Below are positions 12,987-25,020 of a stretch of DNA of 64,000 nt, one piece after another (the first letter of the stretch is position 1; every line of letters begins with the position of its first letter). Position numbers and translations under genes: made by a program. The stretch covers positions 22,999,681-23,063,680 of the forward strand of contig OU612071.1 of the NCBI GenBank assembly GCA_914767715.1. The letters run 5' to 3'. The notes under the pieces are model-generated. The model searched no databases, was not told the origin of the DNA, and worked only from the letters and a program-made list of their open reading frames with translations. This DNA is from Membranipora membranacea (Eukaryota > Bryozoa > Gymnolaemata > Cheilostomatida > Membraniporidae).

Positions 12987-13284
12987 GTAAATCTATAATG
13001 TTCATAGGACGATACAGACCTAATCATTTTCTGAGCTATTCATCATTTTCTTGAATATGATCATCTTTGGCACTCGAGCATATGAACACATGCAGCACCA
13101 ATCACCTAGCAAGAAAATACATAACTAATCAGTTTCTTGCTCTCGCATTCAATCCAGCTTATTCTTATGTCACCAAATTCCTCTGCATGTGCCTGTAAAG
13201 AAACAATTTCGCACTTATTAATGATTCTTAAGACAATTTGATATAATCCTGTAATGGAACAATGAAATTAAACTCATTTTTTAG

Positions 13285-13455
13285 GTCTCAATAACTTACA
13301 TGCTTTGGCAAAGGACCATGGTGCAATGCTACGTATCAACGTGACTGCTTATTCAGCACCGAGTGGAAAAGGCTTAACTGCATTTGATTTGTATGATACC
13401 TTTGTCGTTGGAGATGCATCATCTGAATTCACTTTTGAGCTCAATGGATATAGTG
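13285..13455 (+). pseudogene. Fibrinogen-related domain, central exon
   Basis: The exon starts after TTTTTTAG and ends at a GTGAG donor, phase 1 at both ends. The translation LNNLHALAKDHGAMLRINVT...FDLYDTFVVGDASSEFTFELNGYSG follows the family pattern -L-NIH-LT----ELRVDL-----A-Y--F-VGDE---Y-L--GGYSG. The open frame beyond the donor is intronic read-through. This exon is intact in itself but belongs to a damaged gene. Confidence 0.78.
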
Positions 13456-13673
13456 GTGAGATTAAATATTTAAGGTTCACAGAGAAACCAGCAAGCACAT
13501 TCAGCATGCATGGAATTATTCATTGCAATAGTAGTTGGGGTCTGACAAAGTTCAATATCATCCTGTTCCCCTAAATTTTTTCTTGTTACAGCCAATTTAT
13601 GTGCATTATTTTAATGATAATTGCCTTCATTTCATCATCATTATTAGTTTTAATCATTTATAAGGGAATGCAG

Positions 13674-13766
13674 GGGATGTACCAGACGGTTCCAGCGTTG
13701 CCCTAAGCGGACAGAAGTTCAGCACAAGAGATAGAGACTTAGATTTGAACAGCGGGTCTTGTGCAG
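13674..13766 (+). pseudogene. Fibrinogen-related domain exon with a lost splice donor
   Basis: It begins after GGAATGCAG, only 218 bp downstream of the previous exon. It encodes GDVPDGSSVALSG then QKFSTRDRDLDLNSGSCA, matching the family FST-DRDND----NCA calcium-loop region. Phase 1 would require a donor immediately after GTGCAG, but the genome has GGATGA where GTATGA-like sequence is expected. One T-to-G change would explain it. Read-through meets a TAG within about ten codons. Confidence 0.72.
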
Positions 13767-16240
13767 GGATGATAATATTTTTTACTCAGTCTGTTTAGCA
13801 TGCAGAAACTTTGACATGCTGTGTATTTTAAAACTATCTCAACATTGCAACACATAACAATTGACATCTTTTACACGATTTTTTAAGGTTTAAAAAATTG
13901 AAAATTCTAGGTCGAACTCAAGTTAAACCGAGTACCAAGTCGAATTGTGGAAATATGAAAAAACTGCAAAATTCTCATAACATACTCAAATGCAAACGCA
14001 GAACACTCTTTCAAGAAACATAGAGGCAATTATCCCTTTGGATGGCGTAGGTTAGCTATGCTATATATTATCTGCTCTTGTATGGCATGCATGGGAAGTT
14101 GGGATGGGTACCAAAAATCACTTCACAGAACTAGATTCATATATGAGCGAGCTTTTCTTCTTTTCAATATTTGTAACATATTTTTAAATGTATTGAGGAT
14201 TCTTATTTTTCTTGCATGAAACAAAAAGAGTTACCAGCAACGGGGAGTAAGGATACAGGGTCACAACCCCAAACAAGCCAGCTGGGTTTAAGAGGGTTTG
14301 TTAAATAGGGCGGGCAAATTAAGACCTAGTGTGAAGAAAAATTTCGAGGAGAACTTTGATGGAACTGATAGTGATACTTTTTCTCAGCTAGGTATACAAT
14401 ACACCAAATATAGTAAAGATAATAAATGTATTGGATCAGATGCAGCAGTCAACAGCACGACTGTTTGCGGTCAATTGATGGGTAAAAATGTATATATCAA
14501 ACTTTAATTCATTTGGCTGAATGAAGTTTATTTCATCGGTCGTAAACAGATTCCACGAACTCATTTGAGTACCATTCACAATCATGCACCACTTTCATAT
14601 AGTAAATCTGCTGATTCAAACTCAATTACACAAAAATGGGCTGTACAAATCTGAACTTATCCACTCTCATTTTACCAAAATGAATCCTTTCAATATTTAC
14701 CTGCAAGCTCTTATTTAGGGACTATGATCAGCAACAGAGAAAAACTAAAAGGCAAGATTTTATATTTCGATAGAAAAATGTTCCCTATCTTGACAATGCT
14801 TTGTTAAATATAAGCATCAACCATGGTCATCACTCTCATTCAATGCTGAGAGTATTCAAGAATCACAAATAATAAATTCTACCATGGTGAGTTGTACAGA
14901 TCATGAATCAATTAGAAATTGCCTTCCCCCCAATAGCTCTCAATCTGGTATAATCTTCAAACTATTGAAGGAATGTGTATAATCATGGAATACCAATACT
15001 TTGAACCCTGGCCAGTTAGAGAACGTAAACTAGGCTTTGTCTATTTTTGTCCGACAGTAAATTGATTTTTGCCATCCTTCAAAGCAACACTAGTTTTCAG
15101 ATTGCCAGGACAGATCGCTAAAGTCAGCACAGTGCTAAATTAATGATATATACCTTGCATTAGGATAGCCTTGATCAATCGATTCAATGATTGGAGTGCT
15201 TGTAAAAGAGATGATCACCTCTTTGCATTGTGCTGCAGTATGCCTGGAGTGTAATTGCTGACAAATGGAAACTTCTGTATATATTTGCAGCAGTTTAATA
15301 TCATATAACAAGTGGGTGGTGATGTCATAGGTTCAGCTATAACCTCTGAACACTCAGCAAGCTTCTATTTAGTTTGACCATGGTTTTAAACAAACATTTT
15401 CCTAGTTCATTTCAGAAAAATATATATAACTTGCTGTGATCTTTGGCAATAATTCAATCCAATTATTTTAAATGATATTTTAGATAGCATGTATACGATA
15501 TTCACTTTAAAAATGTCACATACTTGTGATGTGTTCCAAAGCTGAGGCAAAAGTAGTCAATGATGTAATCTGCTTATTCAATCTTAACTTGCGTTGGTAA
15601 CTTGCCTGTCATTCACCCAGTTGTTAATTTTGTTTATCACTTCAAATTTTTCCTGTAGCAAAAAAGCTGTTCAGCTGCCGAAATGCTATAAAATTCATTT
15701 GATTAATACTTTAATTATATAGCAGTACAGTGCTAATAGTTTAAATATATATCAGTACAGTGCCAACACTCAATAACAACAGGGAAATAATTGAAATAAG
15801 CTTGCGGCCTCTTAGAAAAATCTGCACACTTTCTATCGAGCCACAAGCATTGCACTGGCCTATTATGTAAAACTGAGGTAATTGCCTTCTTGTGAACAAT
15901 TTGTTTATGTATTATGCAATTGGAAATTCTCATTTGAACAGCCTTATAAGGCATTAGTAATGTATGTGTACTGGTAGGAATTTGTTTTGTCAACATTGTC
16001 ATTGTTATACCATTATGTCTTTGAAATACAAAACCAATCAAGAGCTTATCATAAGAACCCATCATTTTACACACATTTTATTGTATTAAATTCTGTGCTA
16101 TTTGCAATAAGACAGGGGATTATTGCGCCTTGCATTGTAATTCTGAAGTCTTAGTGAATTTCCATTTATTTTGCTTGTGTTCAGTATTTTTTTTAGCGTG
16201 CCCATTGTATTTATTTGCTTTGTATCTTCTCTCACTGCAG
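13767..16240. other. Intron-like spacer with one unassigned ORF
   Basis: This lies between the third and last fibrinogen-domain exons. An open frame at 14298-14507 (FEENFDGTDSDTFSQLG...) has no recognised motif, and I do not call it a gene. A 38-bp near-duplicate (CAGTACAGTGC core) sits at about 15722-15770. Confidence 0.4.
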
Positions 16241-16404
16241 CTTTATATGGGGGTGGATGGTGGTTTGGTTCTTGCAATAGAGTATGTCTCACTTGCGGAC
16301 CGTGGAGGAGCTCTGCTGTACCCACGTGGTCAGCAATAGTGCACCATCCATTTGCTGGAACGGTAGCTCTAAAGACAACAGAGATGAAGCTGAAACTAAA
16401 TTGA
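16241..16404 (+). pseudogene. Fibrinogen-related domain, C-terminal exon and stop
   Basis: The exon follows a strong acceptor (CTCACTGCAG) in phase 1. It reads ALYGGGWWFGSCN, corresponding to the family GAWWYN-CH-SNLNG block, and ends AGTVALKTTEMKLKLN-stop, corresponding to -SLK-TEMKIRP. The middle (RVCLTCGPWRSS) has an extra Cys and departs from the family. Together with the 12883, 13285 and 13674 exons it completes a fibrinogen-related domain. Such domains act as extracellular recognition modules (ficolins, tachylectins, FREPs); the ligand here is unknown. Confidence 0.75.
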
Positions 16405-18045
16405 TGTATCTGCAACATTTCCATACTCATTTACAAACACACTCACATGTTATTTATATCATCTACCTAGTTCTACCAGATTAACTATAACATAATCACA
16501 GTGAGATAACTCCAAGTAGTTTTAAATTATGTGGCACAGGTGTTTACTATCACACATTACCAAAAACCTACCAGCCTCCTTTCAAAATATAAATCATGTC
16601 ATTTAATATCAATTTACATAGATCCCTTTATCCCTACATCTATGGTGGCTTGTTTCACTCCAAGGAGTTGGGGGTTTATTCCCTCAACTACCAGAACTTC
16701 ACTTGAGAGAAAAAACTTGTTAGATAATACTATTATATTATCATTTTTGTCATCTTATGTTATCTTTGATCTTGTAGAGACAAGTCCTAATTCACATATT
16801 ATTATCAACATCTTGGTAAGTCTATCGATGGCAATCTTGAATACAATATAGCAATATTATTACCCGACAATATACAGACTTGTATGGACATCATATCAAA
16901 ATGTATGCATGCAGGTAAAAATTGAAACATACAGGTTATGCGGCACTACCTTACACCATATCCACCAATACATTGTTAATTTGTCTGATTAGGAGTGTTT
17001 ATAACACCACATAATAGCCTATATTCAGCACAGACATGTTTCCAAATTTAACCGGAATCAAAATCATTCTAAGGTGCTCAAACTTTAATCTGAGGATGGG
17101 CAAATCTCATATCGGATCACAGATTTTGTGACGGGTTCTACCCACTGATATCACAGATGATATCCTATTTTAGATATGTTAAAATCTGCCATCAATCATA
17201 AAATTGTGTGCTCAATTCGGCTTAAAAGGCAACTGCAAAGTATGACTTTTTTGTGGTATATTTAGCCTTTTTCTTTTAGGATTCATGAAGTCAACTTGGA
17301 CAACCCTCTCTTTACCTATTTTCTTCTTACCTAACTGAGCAACTGCTGTCTTGGTGTGATATATGTTAGATGAATTTTTGTTGCATCATAATTTAGAAAA
17401 GTCTCTCTGCTATAGGCCAACCAGATATTAATAGTTGATTCTTGATCATTTTATAATTTAGATGAGTATGCTGCCAAATGGAATTCAATTAACATTTCTA
17501 TAAACAAACATTTATCAGCTAAATCACTTGAGATTCTGTTTGCCACATGAACATTTAGATAGAAAAGTACATAGGCTGCCCCCAACCATATCAATACAAT
17601 AAAAAACTTAAACCAGAACTCAATAGTGAAAGTCTACTATTGACACTCTCAGATAAAATACCTCCTATATCTTTTAGTCAATAAATGTTTCAGCTGTGAG
17701 TTTTTGTTCAAAATAATGTGACCATTATTCATAGTGGAGTAGAGAATATAATATGGTTAAAATACCACAAACGTTGTTGCCCCAAGGAATAACATTAGGC
17801 GATTGAATAGTTGCAAGTATAGATGCTCTTAATTAGCAAATGAAGTATCAGCAGATAATACATTTCAAATTATTGTTTCTTCCTGAAGTTGCACCATAGA
17901 ATGTTTGTGAAAAACATTGATAGTAAAATCATAAAAGGTCCTTTGGTTCGAAGAATCGGGCATGGGTTGTCATGCATCCCAAATTGATATAATTTCCGGT
18001 CATTCTGTCTCAACTTGAGTTATTTCATGATTAGCTTTTGTTTTT

Positions 18046-18251
18046 TTATGGTACAAGACACCCCCTCAGCACATCTTCTTGACTTTATCCTGCCACCATC
18101 AGATCTTCACTGTGTTCCCCGAACTACTGATCCATATGGATGCATTATATACAATACCTGGGCATATTTGAACATTACCAACAATACTGGTTTCTGGTCA
18201 CCGAGCTTCAATAACAGTGTGTTTAGACGGAAGATGTGGTGTATCATCATA
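18046..18251 (+). other. Unassigned exon-like ORF
   Basis: An open frame lies after TGGTACAAG and runs to a possible donor (ATCATAG|GTAGCA). It encodes two Cys-bearing stretches (DLHCVPRTTDPYGC) and an N-glycosylation-type sequence (NITNNTG), as in an extracellular protein. I recognise no domain. A second exon-like stretch at 18832-18960 (VLVEFEMIVTNSDVARDE) cannot be phase-matched to it with confidence. Confidence 0.25.
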
Positions 18252-18528
18252 GGTAGCATAGAAAGTACATAGAAAGTTCGATTTGAAGCAGCTATGTAGA
18301 GCTATGTTGAGTTTGGAGCCTGAGTGGAGGCAGTACAGCTGGAGGGCTCAGAGTTGCAGCTGAAACATAAAGAGATGCAAGAGATTATTTATCATACCCG
18401 ATGCCAGTGTCAGTAGTACACTTTCTATATTGATTTCTGGCCGAAGATATTTGTAGTACCAATAGGTTTGAGGGTATCCCATGTACTATGCTCTTTATAT
18501 TTTCATGTGTTCAATAGCATCCCAAGTT

Positions 18529-18735
18529 ATTTGGCTGATAAAGAACACTGGACTTGTTTTTTTGTGGAAATGTATGCATTTGAATTAAATTCTATTTGGC
18601 AGCATGTATCATTTAAGTTCTTAAGTTTTATATGATGCGACAGCAAATCATCATTAACCTTTCGCCTGCAAAAAACAATCGCCCAAGAGTAATTGATCTG
18701 TTTTTTTATTGCTGATATCATAGTGTTTACTGAAT
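18529..18735. repeat. Degenerate tRNA-like repeat, copy 3
   Basis: The stretch from GGCTGATAAAGAACACTGGACTTG to ATTGCTGATATCATAGTGT aligns, with much divergence, to the repeats at 19563-19800 and 34590-34800. Shared anchors are the GCTGRTAAAG...CACYGGACTTG head and the ATTGATC...GCTGATATCAT-GTGT tail. It is probably an old copy of the same element. Confidence 0.5.
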
Positions 18736-19358
18736 TACATCTATTTCAATGGAGATGATGATATAGGATTACCGGACTATCAAAAATTACATAATTTTGC
18801 AAATTATAATTAGGTTTAAGGATACAAATATTATAAGGGCAGTTCTTGTAGAATTTGAAATGATTGTAACCAATTCAGATGTTGCTCGCGATGAACGAGG
18901 TATTGTGTGTAAGAGCTACCTTCCCAAAAATGCTGTTCCAATTTCAGATAACAATACAAACGGTAGCAATTGACACTTTTATAACCAAAATATGATATTG
19001 TACACTATTATATCCCTTTCACAAAAAATGACGTGGTCTGTATTTATCCTTAGTGGCCAGGGATTGAGACAATATATACTATATCAAATTCACAATCATT
19101 CTGTCGGATGAATTTATGTGGGTAGGTTATGCAATGAGGTTCTTGCTATTAATACTGGAAACCATGTGTCAAAATGTCCACCTGTTTTAAGCACAACTAT
19201 TGTACACTCCTAAATTTGATGACAAATCACGACCTCGCTAGAAAAAATCAGTTGAGAATAATTTGTGGATAATGGAACATTATTGAGTGGCAACTAAACC
19301 ACATATTTAACACCATGAAGCCTAAACAATGTTTGTCACTGCAATAAAAGCGCAGGTT

Positions 19359-19538
19359 AAATGGGCTTGGGGTGACATCAAAGTAGACACGGCGGTTCAG
19401 AACAGTGTAATTAAGAAAAATATGGGTAACATACACATCGTATTGCTAGAGCTTGATGCATTTGATGGTTCTTACCCATCCAAAACTATTTTTGCTTCAA
19501 ATTTTGCTGGCGAAAAGCTCCTGTACTTTCCTCCCTAA
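19359..19538 (+). other. Unassigned last-exon-like ORF
   Basis: After AAAAGCGCAG the frame VKWAWGDIKVDTAVQN... runs about 60 residues to FASNFAGEKLLYFPP and a stop. The final 15 residues and the sequence beyond are duplicated at 34528-34580 (FASSFAGENLLYFPP-stop). The duplicate preserves the frame and the stop, which is weak evidence for coding. No domain recognised. Confidence 0.3.
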
Positions 19539-19805
19539 GTAATACTGTGTAATATAGAAGCCCATGTGATATAGCTGGTAAAGTACACCGGACTTGCTTG
19601 TTTGTATTAGAGTTTACAATTTTGTATCTGCTTCAAATTCCAATTGACCGCAGATATCATTCAACTCCTCTGATTTATAAGACATCAGATTCTAATTTAC
19701 CTGTCAACTATGTAAAGCAAACGCTCATGACTAATTGATCAGTTCTTCTATAGCTGATATCATGGTGTCTACTGAGCGAATGCTCTATGCGGATCGGCTA
19801 GTATA
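19487..19805. repeat. Duplicated segment with tRNA-like head, copy 1
   Basis: Highly similar to 34524-34810 in direct orientation. The block begins with the FASNFAGEKLL coding-like tail. It continues with GCCCATGTGATATAGCTGGT, which resembles a tRNA 5' half with an A box (the family pattern TAGCTCAGTGGTAGAGCACCGGACT). CTGCTTCAAATTCC in the B-box position lies some 50 bp further. Because the similarity extends upstream of the tRNA-like start, copies 1 and 2 look like a segmental duplication rather than two independent SINE insertions. Confidence 0.7.
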
Positions 19806-20004
19806 TGTCAATGTACTGATGGCAGCTGCTGATCAAAGATGAGATACCGCAGTACCTGCCAGCCTGCAGGTTGTCTAATAGAGATTGCACTATGCGCATA
19901 CTGTATAAATCTTTATACCATCCTTCAATTTCCATGTACTGATGCAAGCTGTTTTCATCGACTATGTGATACCAGGTACGCTGGAACCATCTAAGAGGTC
20001 TGAG

Positions 20005-20017
20005 CTGTTAGCATACT
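20005..20017. repeat. Left target-site duplication of the U2-headed element
   Basis: CTGTTAGCATACT here is matched by CTGTTGGCATACT at 20249-20261 with one difference. The pair brackets 20018-20248 exactly. Confidence 0.75.
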
Positions 20018-20248
20018 CCTTTTTATGACAAAACAGAGGGTGGGCGGCCCCTAAAGAGGGACGCAAGTTGCCCGGAGTCCTCACACTGAGGGTGTGATAC
20101 ATCCTAGCAAGCTAGGTTGCATCCTAGAGGTGAGGCCATGGTGGACCTCCTTATCATGAGTGTGCAGCAAGCTGCCAGAAACTGAAGCAGGCACTTATCA
20201 GCCATTAGCCACGACACTTTGATCTTAGCCAATAGGCCAAGAAGCGAT
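20018..20248 (-). mobile_element. U2-snRNA-headed retroposed element, copy 1
   Basis: On the minus strand the element starts ATCGCTTCTTGGCCTATTGG, continues CTAAGATCAAAGTGT, and so matches the first ~35 nt of U2 snRNA (stem-loop I and following) from its first base. The branch-site-pairing GUAGUA is missing: the sequence goes to CGTGGCTAATGGCTGAT instead. Further on come an Sm-like AGTTTCTGG and a GCAGCTTGCTGC hairpin, similar to U2 stem-loop III. The last 100 bases, with a CCCTCTTTAGGGG hairpin, I cannot match to U2. It ends in a short A-rich tail (CATAAAAAGG). The 13-bp flanking duplication and start at nucleotide 1 argue for retroposition of an RNA. A near-identical family member lies at 38903-39133. 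SINEs with snRNA heads (SINEU) are known in other animals. Confidence 0.82.
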
Positions 20249-20261
20249 CTGTTGGCATACT
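20249..20261. repeat. Right target-site duplication of the U2-headed element
   Basis: CTGTTGGCATACT, partner of 20005-20017. Confidence 0.75.
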
Positions 20262-20850
20262 GTATATAGCTGTTAGCATACTGTATATATCTATATCAGG
20301 ACTTAGTTTGGTTAGGCAGCAGCAGGGACCCTGCCCAGAAAAGATTGAGCTTGCATAGATTGCTGCGGTCATATTCATCGATATCTCCATAATTGCATTC
20401 CTCGAGCGTCTTTAATAATATAATATAAATGTCAGCTGCTCCGTATAGCTGACGATAATTGCGCTTGTGTTCTCGGTTGAAGTCTCATGGCATAAATTGG
20501 TAGGGAGTATGAGAGTATGTGAGGGAAACAACTGCATGAAACCTTCCGTGTCATAGCAAGAGTTGACCATGATAGCCGTCCAATTAGTGTGATTAGGCGT
20601 TAAGTGATTTTTTGGAGTTATGCTTCCTCTTCCCGGGAGGGGACAACTCGTACCATCTCACAACACAAAACTTATTTATGAAGGTTTTATCCTCCCAGCT
20701 GTTTTAGAAATTTTATCCATTTCATATCCAAACAGGTATTTTTTAATTATTCTTATTTAATTATTACTTTGTGGGGCTTCGTTTAATTTGAGGAAAATCT
20801 TTGTAATTGTGTGTATGATGAAAAAAACGTACAACAAATCGGAGTACAGG

Positions 20851-21895
20851 TGTAGTATTGTAAACTGTCCCCCGCGCGAAAACAACCCCGGGACACTTTA
20901 CAATATTGTTAACTGCTCCCCCCCCCCCTATTGTAAACTGTCCCCCCCTATTGTAAACTGTCCCCCCCCCCCCCTATTGTAAACTGCCCCCCATATTTGT
21001 GACCGTCCATATCAAGGGCCAAGCCGCTTATCACCATTCTAAATGGTCAGATCATCTAACTGGAGCATACCATGATGTTCTGGCTGTCACTATGATGGCC
21101 AAAGTTGTACCATTAGGGTTGGTGGTGGTATCTCATTGAGATTATGAATGAGTGTATAAAGCCTCTATTTCATATAGTACTTTGTAGATCTATTTTTCGC
21201 AAACACTAGTTTTTTGAAGCTCCTATGATTTAGAGATGTCTGGTTTGCGAAGAAAGGTGCTCTGAGCCAACAGTGGATAGATGTGTAGTTGCCACATCAC
21301 AGAACACACATACTTTCATTGCAGGTTCATGAGCCGCACGAAAACAACTGAAATAATTACTTTTGAGCTTTTCATATTGTGAGGCCTGGTATTGCACTGT
21401 AAAATATTGCTTAAGCCGCGCGAAAACAACCACCCCACAAGCTGTCTTATAAAGATAATCTGTCAAAAAGTCTCAAACGAAATGAACCATGATTTTCTAG
21501 CAATAATTTGATTGTCATGAAGTGACTGTGTACCTAATTTTGGATTAAAAGGTTAGAAATTAATGACACAACAGATGATATGTTGTTCTTTGCAAGTTCA
21601 TGAGCCGCGCGAAAACAACCACCCCATTCAGTCATTTTGAAATCTACCTCAATCAAGCATTTGCCTGTGAGTGTTGAAAATCAGTCACAAGTGAGACCTG
21701 GAGAAATAACCAATATTGAGTTTTTCATATTGTGCGGCCTGGTATTGCACTGTAAACTATTGCTTAAGCCGCGCAAAAACAACCACCTCCCAAGCTGTCT
21801 TATATTATCTGTGAAAATGTCTTAAACGGAATGAACCATGGTTTTCTAGCCATAATGTGATTGTCATGAGGTGAATGTTACCAAATTTCAGATAT
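20851..21895. repeat. Left terminal inverted repeat with subterminal motif array
   Basis: The repeat is similar along its length to the complement of 33110-34334, with module gains and losses. It contains five copies of a GC-rich motif with core GCGCGAAAACAACCAC (near 20873, 21333, 21415, 21604 and 21768; some with one or two changes). Between the motif copies are alternating modules: TTTTCATATTGTG...CCTGGTATTGCACTG, and AAGCTGTCTTATA...GTCTCAAACG. Confidence 0.85.
20900..20993. repeat. C-tract minisatellite in left TIR
   Basis: Four units of TATTGTAAACTGTCCCCC with variable C tracts of 6-12. The unit is a copy of the transposon's own terminal bases 20855-20873. A counterpart array is at 34131-34240. 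Confidence 0.85.
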
Positions 21896-24820
21896 AATGG
21901 TTATATTTTCACTTCACACTTAGATCCCTTTAATTACAGCACATATGGCAGCATACTGTAAGTTGTTTCCTCTTTTATTTTGGGAATCAACTCCAATGAA
22001 TGATTGAAAATCGCAACGCATCCATTTCAATATTTTTCATTCAGCATTAAATAAATAAATATGCCAGAATTCATGGCAGCTGAATTTCTTTGATATGCAC
22101 AGCCAGCTTGTATTCTTTGGCAAACACTGCTTCAGCTTCACCACCCAGACTGATATTTTTGATAACCTGACTGTTTGTATAGCTGTTCCAGCAAATTAGC
22201 AGAGAGAACCAATATAGGTTTTGTAGTGCTAAGAAAAATAATGAGCATTTATCTATTTATTATTCATTTCATTTCATTCATAGAGTATACCAATAACGAA
22301 CAACAGAGGTATGTGCTACTGCAAGCACAAATATGTATATAAATTTAATGTTGCATATATCTCATTACACATGCCTATGAATGACCGTATGATATGATAT
22401 TAGACAACAACTCCAGAAAACACTGATTGTTTTAAACTACGGTTTGAGCTTATTTGTACATAAAGGGGCTCTCCGGGTATCTAACTGAACACTGAAGATT
22501 CAGTGTTTTCAAATGGAAGAAAAGGTTAAGTCAGTTTAAGTGAAAAACCAATAGAAGATTTCCTTATCTCAAGTAGACTGTGATCGAGTCCAACAATTTG
22601 AAGTTGTCCACTCAGGTTGGTTGTGTAGATAACTCCACACAAAAACAACAAAGTGTTTCAGGTGTCTGATTTTGGATCACAGGATCCTGGATTCAAGCCC
22701 CACCAGGAACATTGTGTGTCTAGAAAAAAACTATCACCTTCATTTACTATTAAACTTGATGGTAATTTTTTGCTCTGTCCACTTGTTTTGAAGAATTTGT
22801 TCTGAAGATGAAAGTTTGTGCAGGGTGCCCCTTTAATATTTGTCATTTGTGATTGCTGTCGAAGTGATTTTGGAAGCAAGGTAGAGAATTCTGCATGTTT
22901 TCATATCCTGCAACCTGAGATGCGGCTGACATGGTTAATCGATATTCTGTACTCTGTCTCCTTGTTCAGAGGATAGTCAATGTAGCACGGAACTTTTATA
23001 ATTTAAAATTATATTAATAACGCTCTTAATTGATGCGAAATTGTTATGCATGTTGAAGATCATCTGACAACAAGGCGAAAACATTTGCAAGACTGCTCAA
23101 CTAAGCAATATTACTTTTATTTCTTTCTACTTCCCGTCATTGAACTGAGTTACGTTACCTAACAAAAACTTTATCAAACCACCGTTCAATTTTTCTGAGT
23201 ATTATTGATATACAAACGGTTCGATATTGATGACGAGTCTCAACACTACATTAGCCAAAATTTATGTTGATATCAACCATTATCAAAATGTACAATAAAG
23301 TCTTTTTTTTCGGTAATTGTTTCTCCTTTAAAAAAGGGGTAGACAACCATGACATTAACATGGTCCTGATATGGAACGTACAAATAACAGTGACGCTGCA
23401 TTCTTTGTTATAGTACATGAGATAAAAGTAGCAAAATAATCAACACAGATATTCCAACCTAGTTGCAACAGGAATTATCAATCTGTGCAACATTGTCAAG
23501 GCCAAAAGTCGGCCCACCTGCTTTCAAACCTTATCAAACAACATCGCTATATCATGTTATACTAATTGAAATCAAGTATTTTTTTTCTTTTCCGCTTTGT
23601 TAACCTGCTATGTCATCAGTAGGGATATGAAATAGAATTTTCAGGATGTTAATGAGACATTTGCGTTGCAGAATACATGCATTGGATTAGGAATACAAGC
23701 ACATGGACTAAAATCAAAAGTGTTCAATGTTAATCATGTTGATATGACCTTGATGATTAAGCCACTGCCCAAAATGTTGTATTTACGTAGAATTTTATTG
23801 TCAGACAACTTTTTCCTGTAAATCGAACTGATCTAGGTTTACTACAGACAAAGTTCAGAAGTTCAATCATCGGAGAAGATATATTCAATTCTATTTTCAA
23901 CTTATACCAAAGATTTTTCATATGGTATTATTCTTTCACCTGCACAAATTCTTGGTGAACATCCTCCAATATTTGTGAGGGTTCGACTCCTTTATTATTG
24001 GTGTTAAAGCACAGGCTGAAAATCTTTGTTTTGTGGTTTGAAATATCTGTTTTCACTTCCTTAAATTTTTGCGCAAGTTATTTTTGTCATTATACAAATT
24101 TTAGTTGCCATGGATAACAGGGACTTTACAGATTTACTAAAGTATGCGCTGTCAGAGGGTAGAAAAGAGAGAGTGTGGCCTGATTGAACAGATGATGCCA
24201 ATAAGAAACGAGCTTTCAGGTCTGTCTTGTGATTGTTGATTTTTGTGATTGTCACTTGGGTTGCAAGTAGCCGTAAGTTATACCCTAAAGGCTAAGTGAT
24301 TGATTGAATATTCTGATTAAAGTTTGGGGTCAACAAGTCGGTTGTCATTATACTGTAAATAGTAGAAATATAATTAGTTTCTACAAAGAATACAGCAATA
24401 GGCAGTTGAAATATATCGAATATATATTTTTTTACCTGATGATTAACAAGATCGCTTGGGGTTCTCCTATAGGAAGGGGGCGACTAAAACACCACTTCCT
24501 GGTTACCCCCCAATAAGTTAGAAATAAGATGTTTAAGTCAGTACAGTAAGTTGCTGGAGAACAGCATGGACAGGGCAATATTTTTAAATGAGGAAATTCG
24601 GCCTCGAGACTTTAGAAAAGGCGGAAAATTTAGCACCAGCCACACATGCACCCAAGTCAGCTTTCACACACTGAGAAATACAGTAACATAAGGTAGTACT
24701 TTAGAGCTGAAAGGTGGGAATTGCGAAAAGACGACTTGTCTTTTCAGTTATCAAGAGTGCCAGGAACAAAATAACCCATAACGGACGAGATGAATGATTG
24801 AGCGATAAACTGAATGTAGG
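21896..24820. other. Left interior of the transposon, no exon recognised
   Basis: The upstream exon(s) of the integrase gene should lie here, because the first recognised integrase exon starts in phase 2. I could not identify them. Frames at 21637-21825, 22658-22879 and 24061-24255 carry no known motif; the first lies in the TIR. Confidence 0.4.
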
Positions 24821-25020
24821 AGTAGGAGGTTGCTCAGTTGGTTAGAGCGCCTGCCCTTTAACGCACAAGTGTTGGAAGTCCTGGGTTTGAATCCACCTGC
24901 GGTCTACTGACTACTGGGCTCACATGATGCCCAGGTGTGCTCCGACCTGCCTGCAAACTGAGAGAAACTTGGCACTGATATTTCTCAGTCCTCGGACGGA
25001 GACAGTACTTGCGATTTTAA
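24821..25020 (+). mobile_element. tRNA-derived SINE, copy 1
   Basis: The head GGAGGTTGCTCAGTTGGTTA carries an A box (TGCTCAGTTGG) and, 50 bp on, GGGTTTGAATCC is a B box, as in RNA polymerase III internal promoters. A non-tRNA body follows (GACCTGCCTGCAAACTGAGA...GATATTTCTCAGTC...GATTTTAA) and is shared with 30556-30770. No target duplication could be fixed. The tRNA head no longer folds as a proper tRNA, so I do not call a tRNA gene. Confidence 0.85.

Noticed and set aside
16531-16851. 106-codon ORF after the fibrinogen exon
   Set aside because: No domain, low-complexity AT-rich composition and no exon-like borders.
20788-20982. Proline-rich small protein
   Set aside because: The frame runs through the C-tract minisatellite in the left TIR and has no independent support.
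24829-24900. tRNA gene
   Set aside because: A and B boxes are present, but the anticodon and acceptor stems do not pair properly, and a conserved non-tRNA body follows in two copies, so it is a SINE head.
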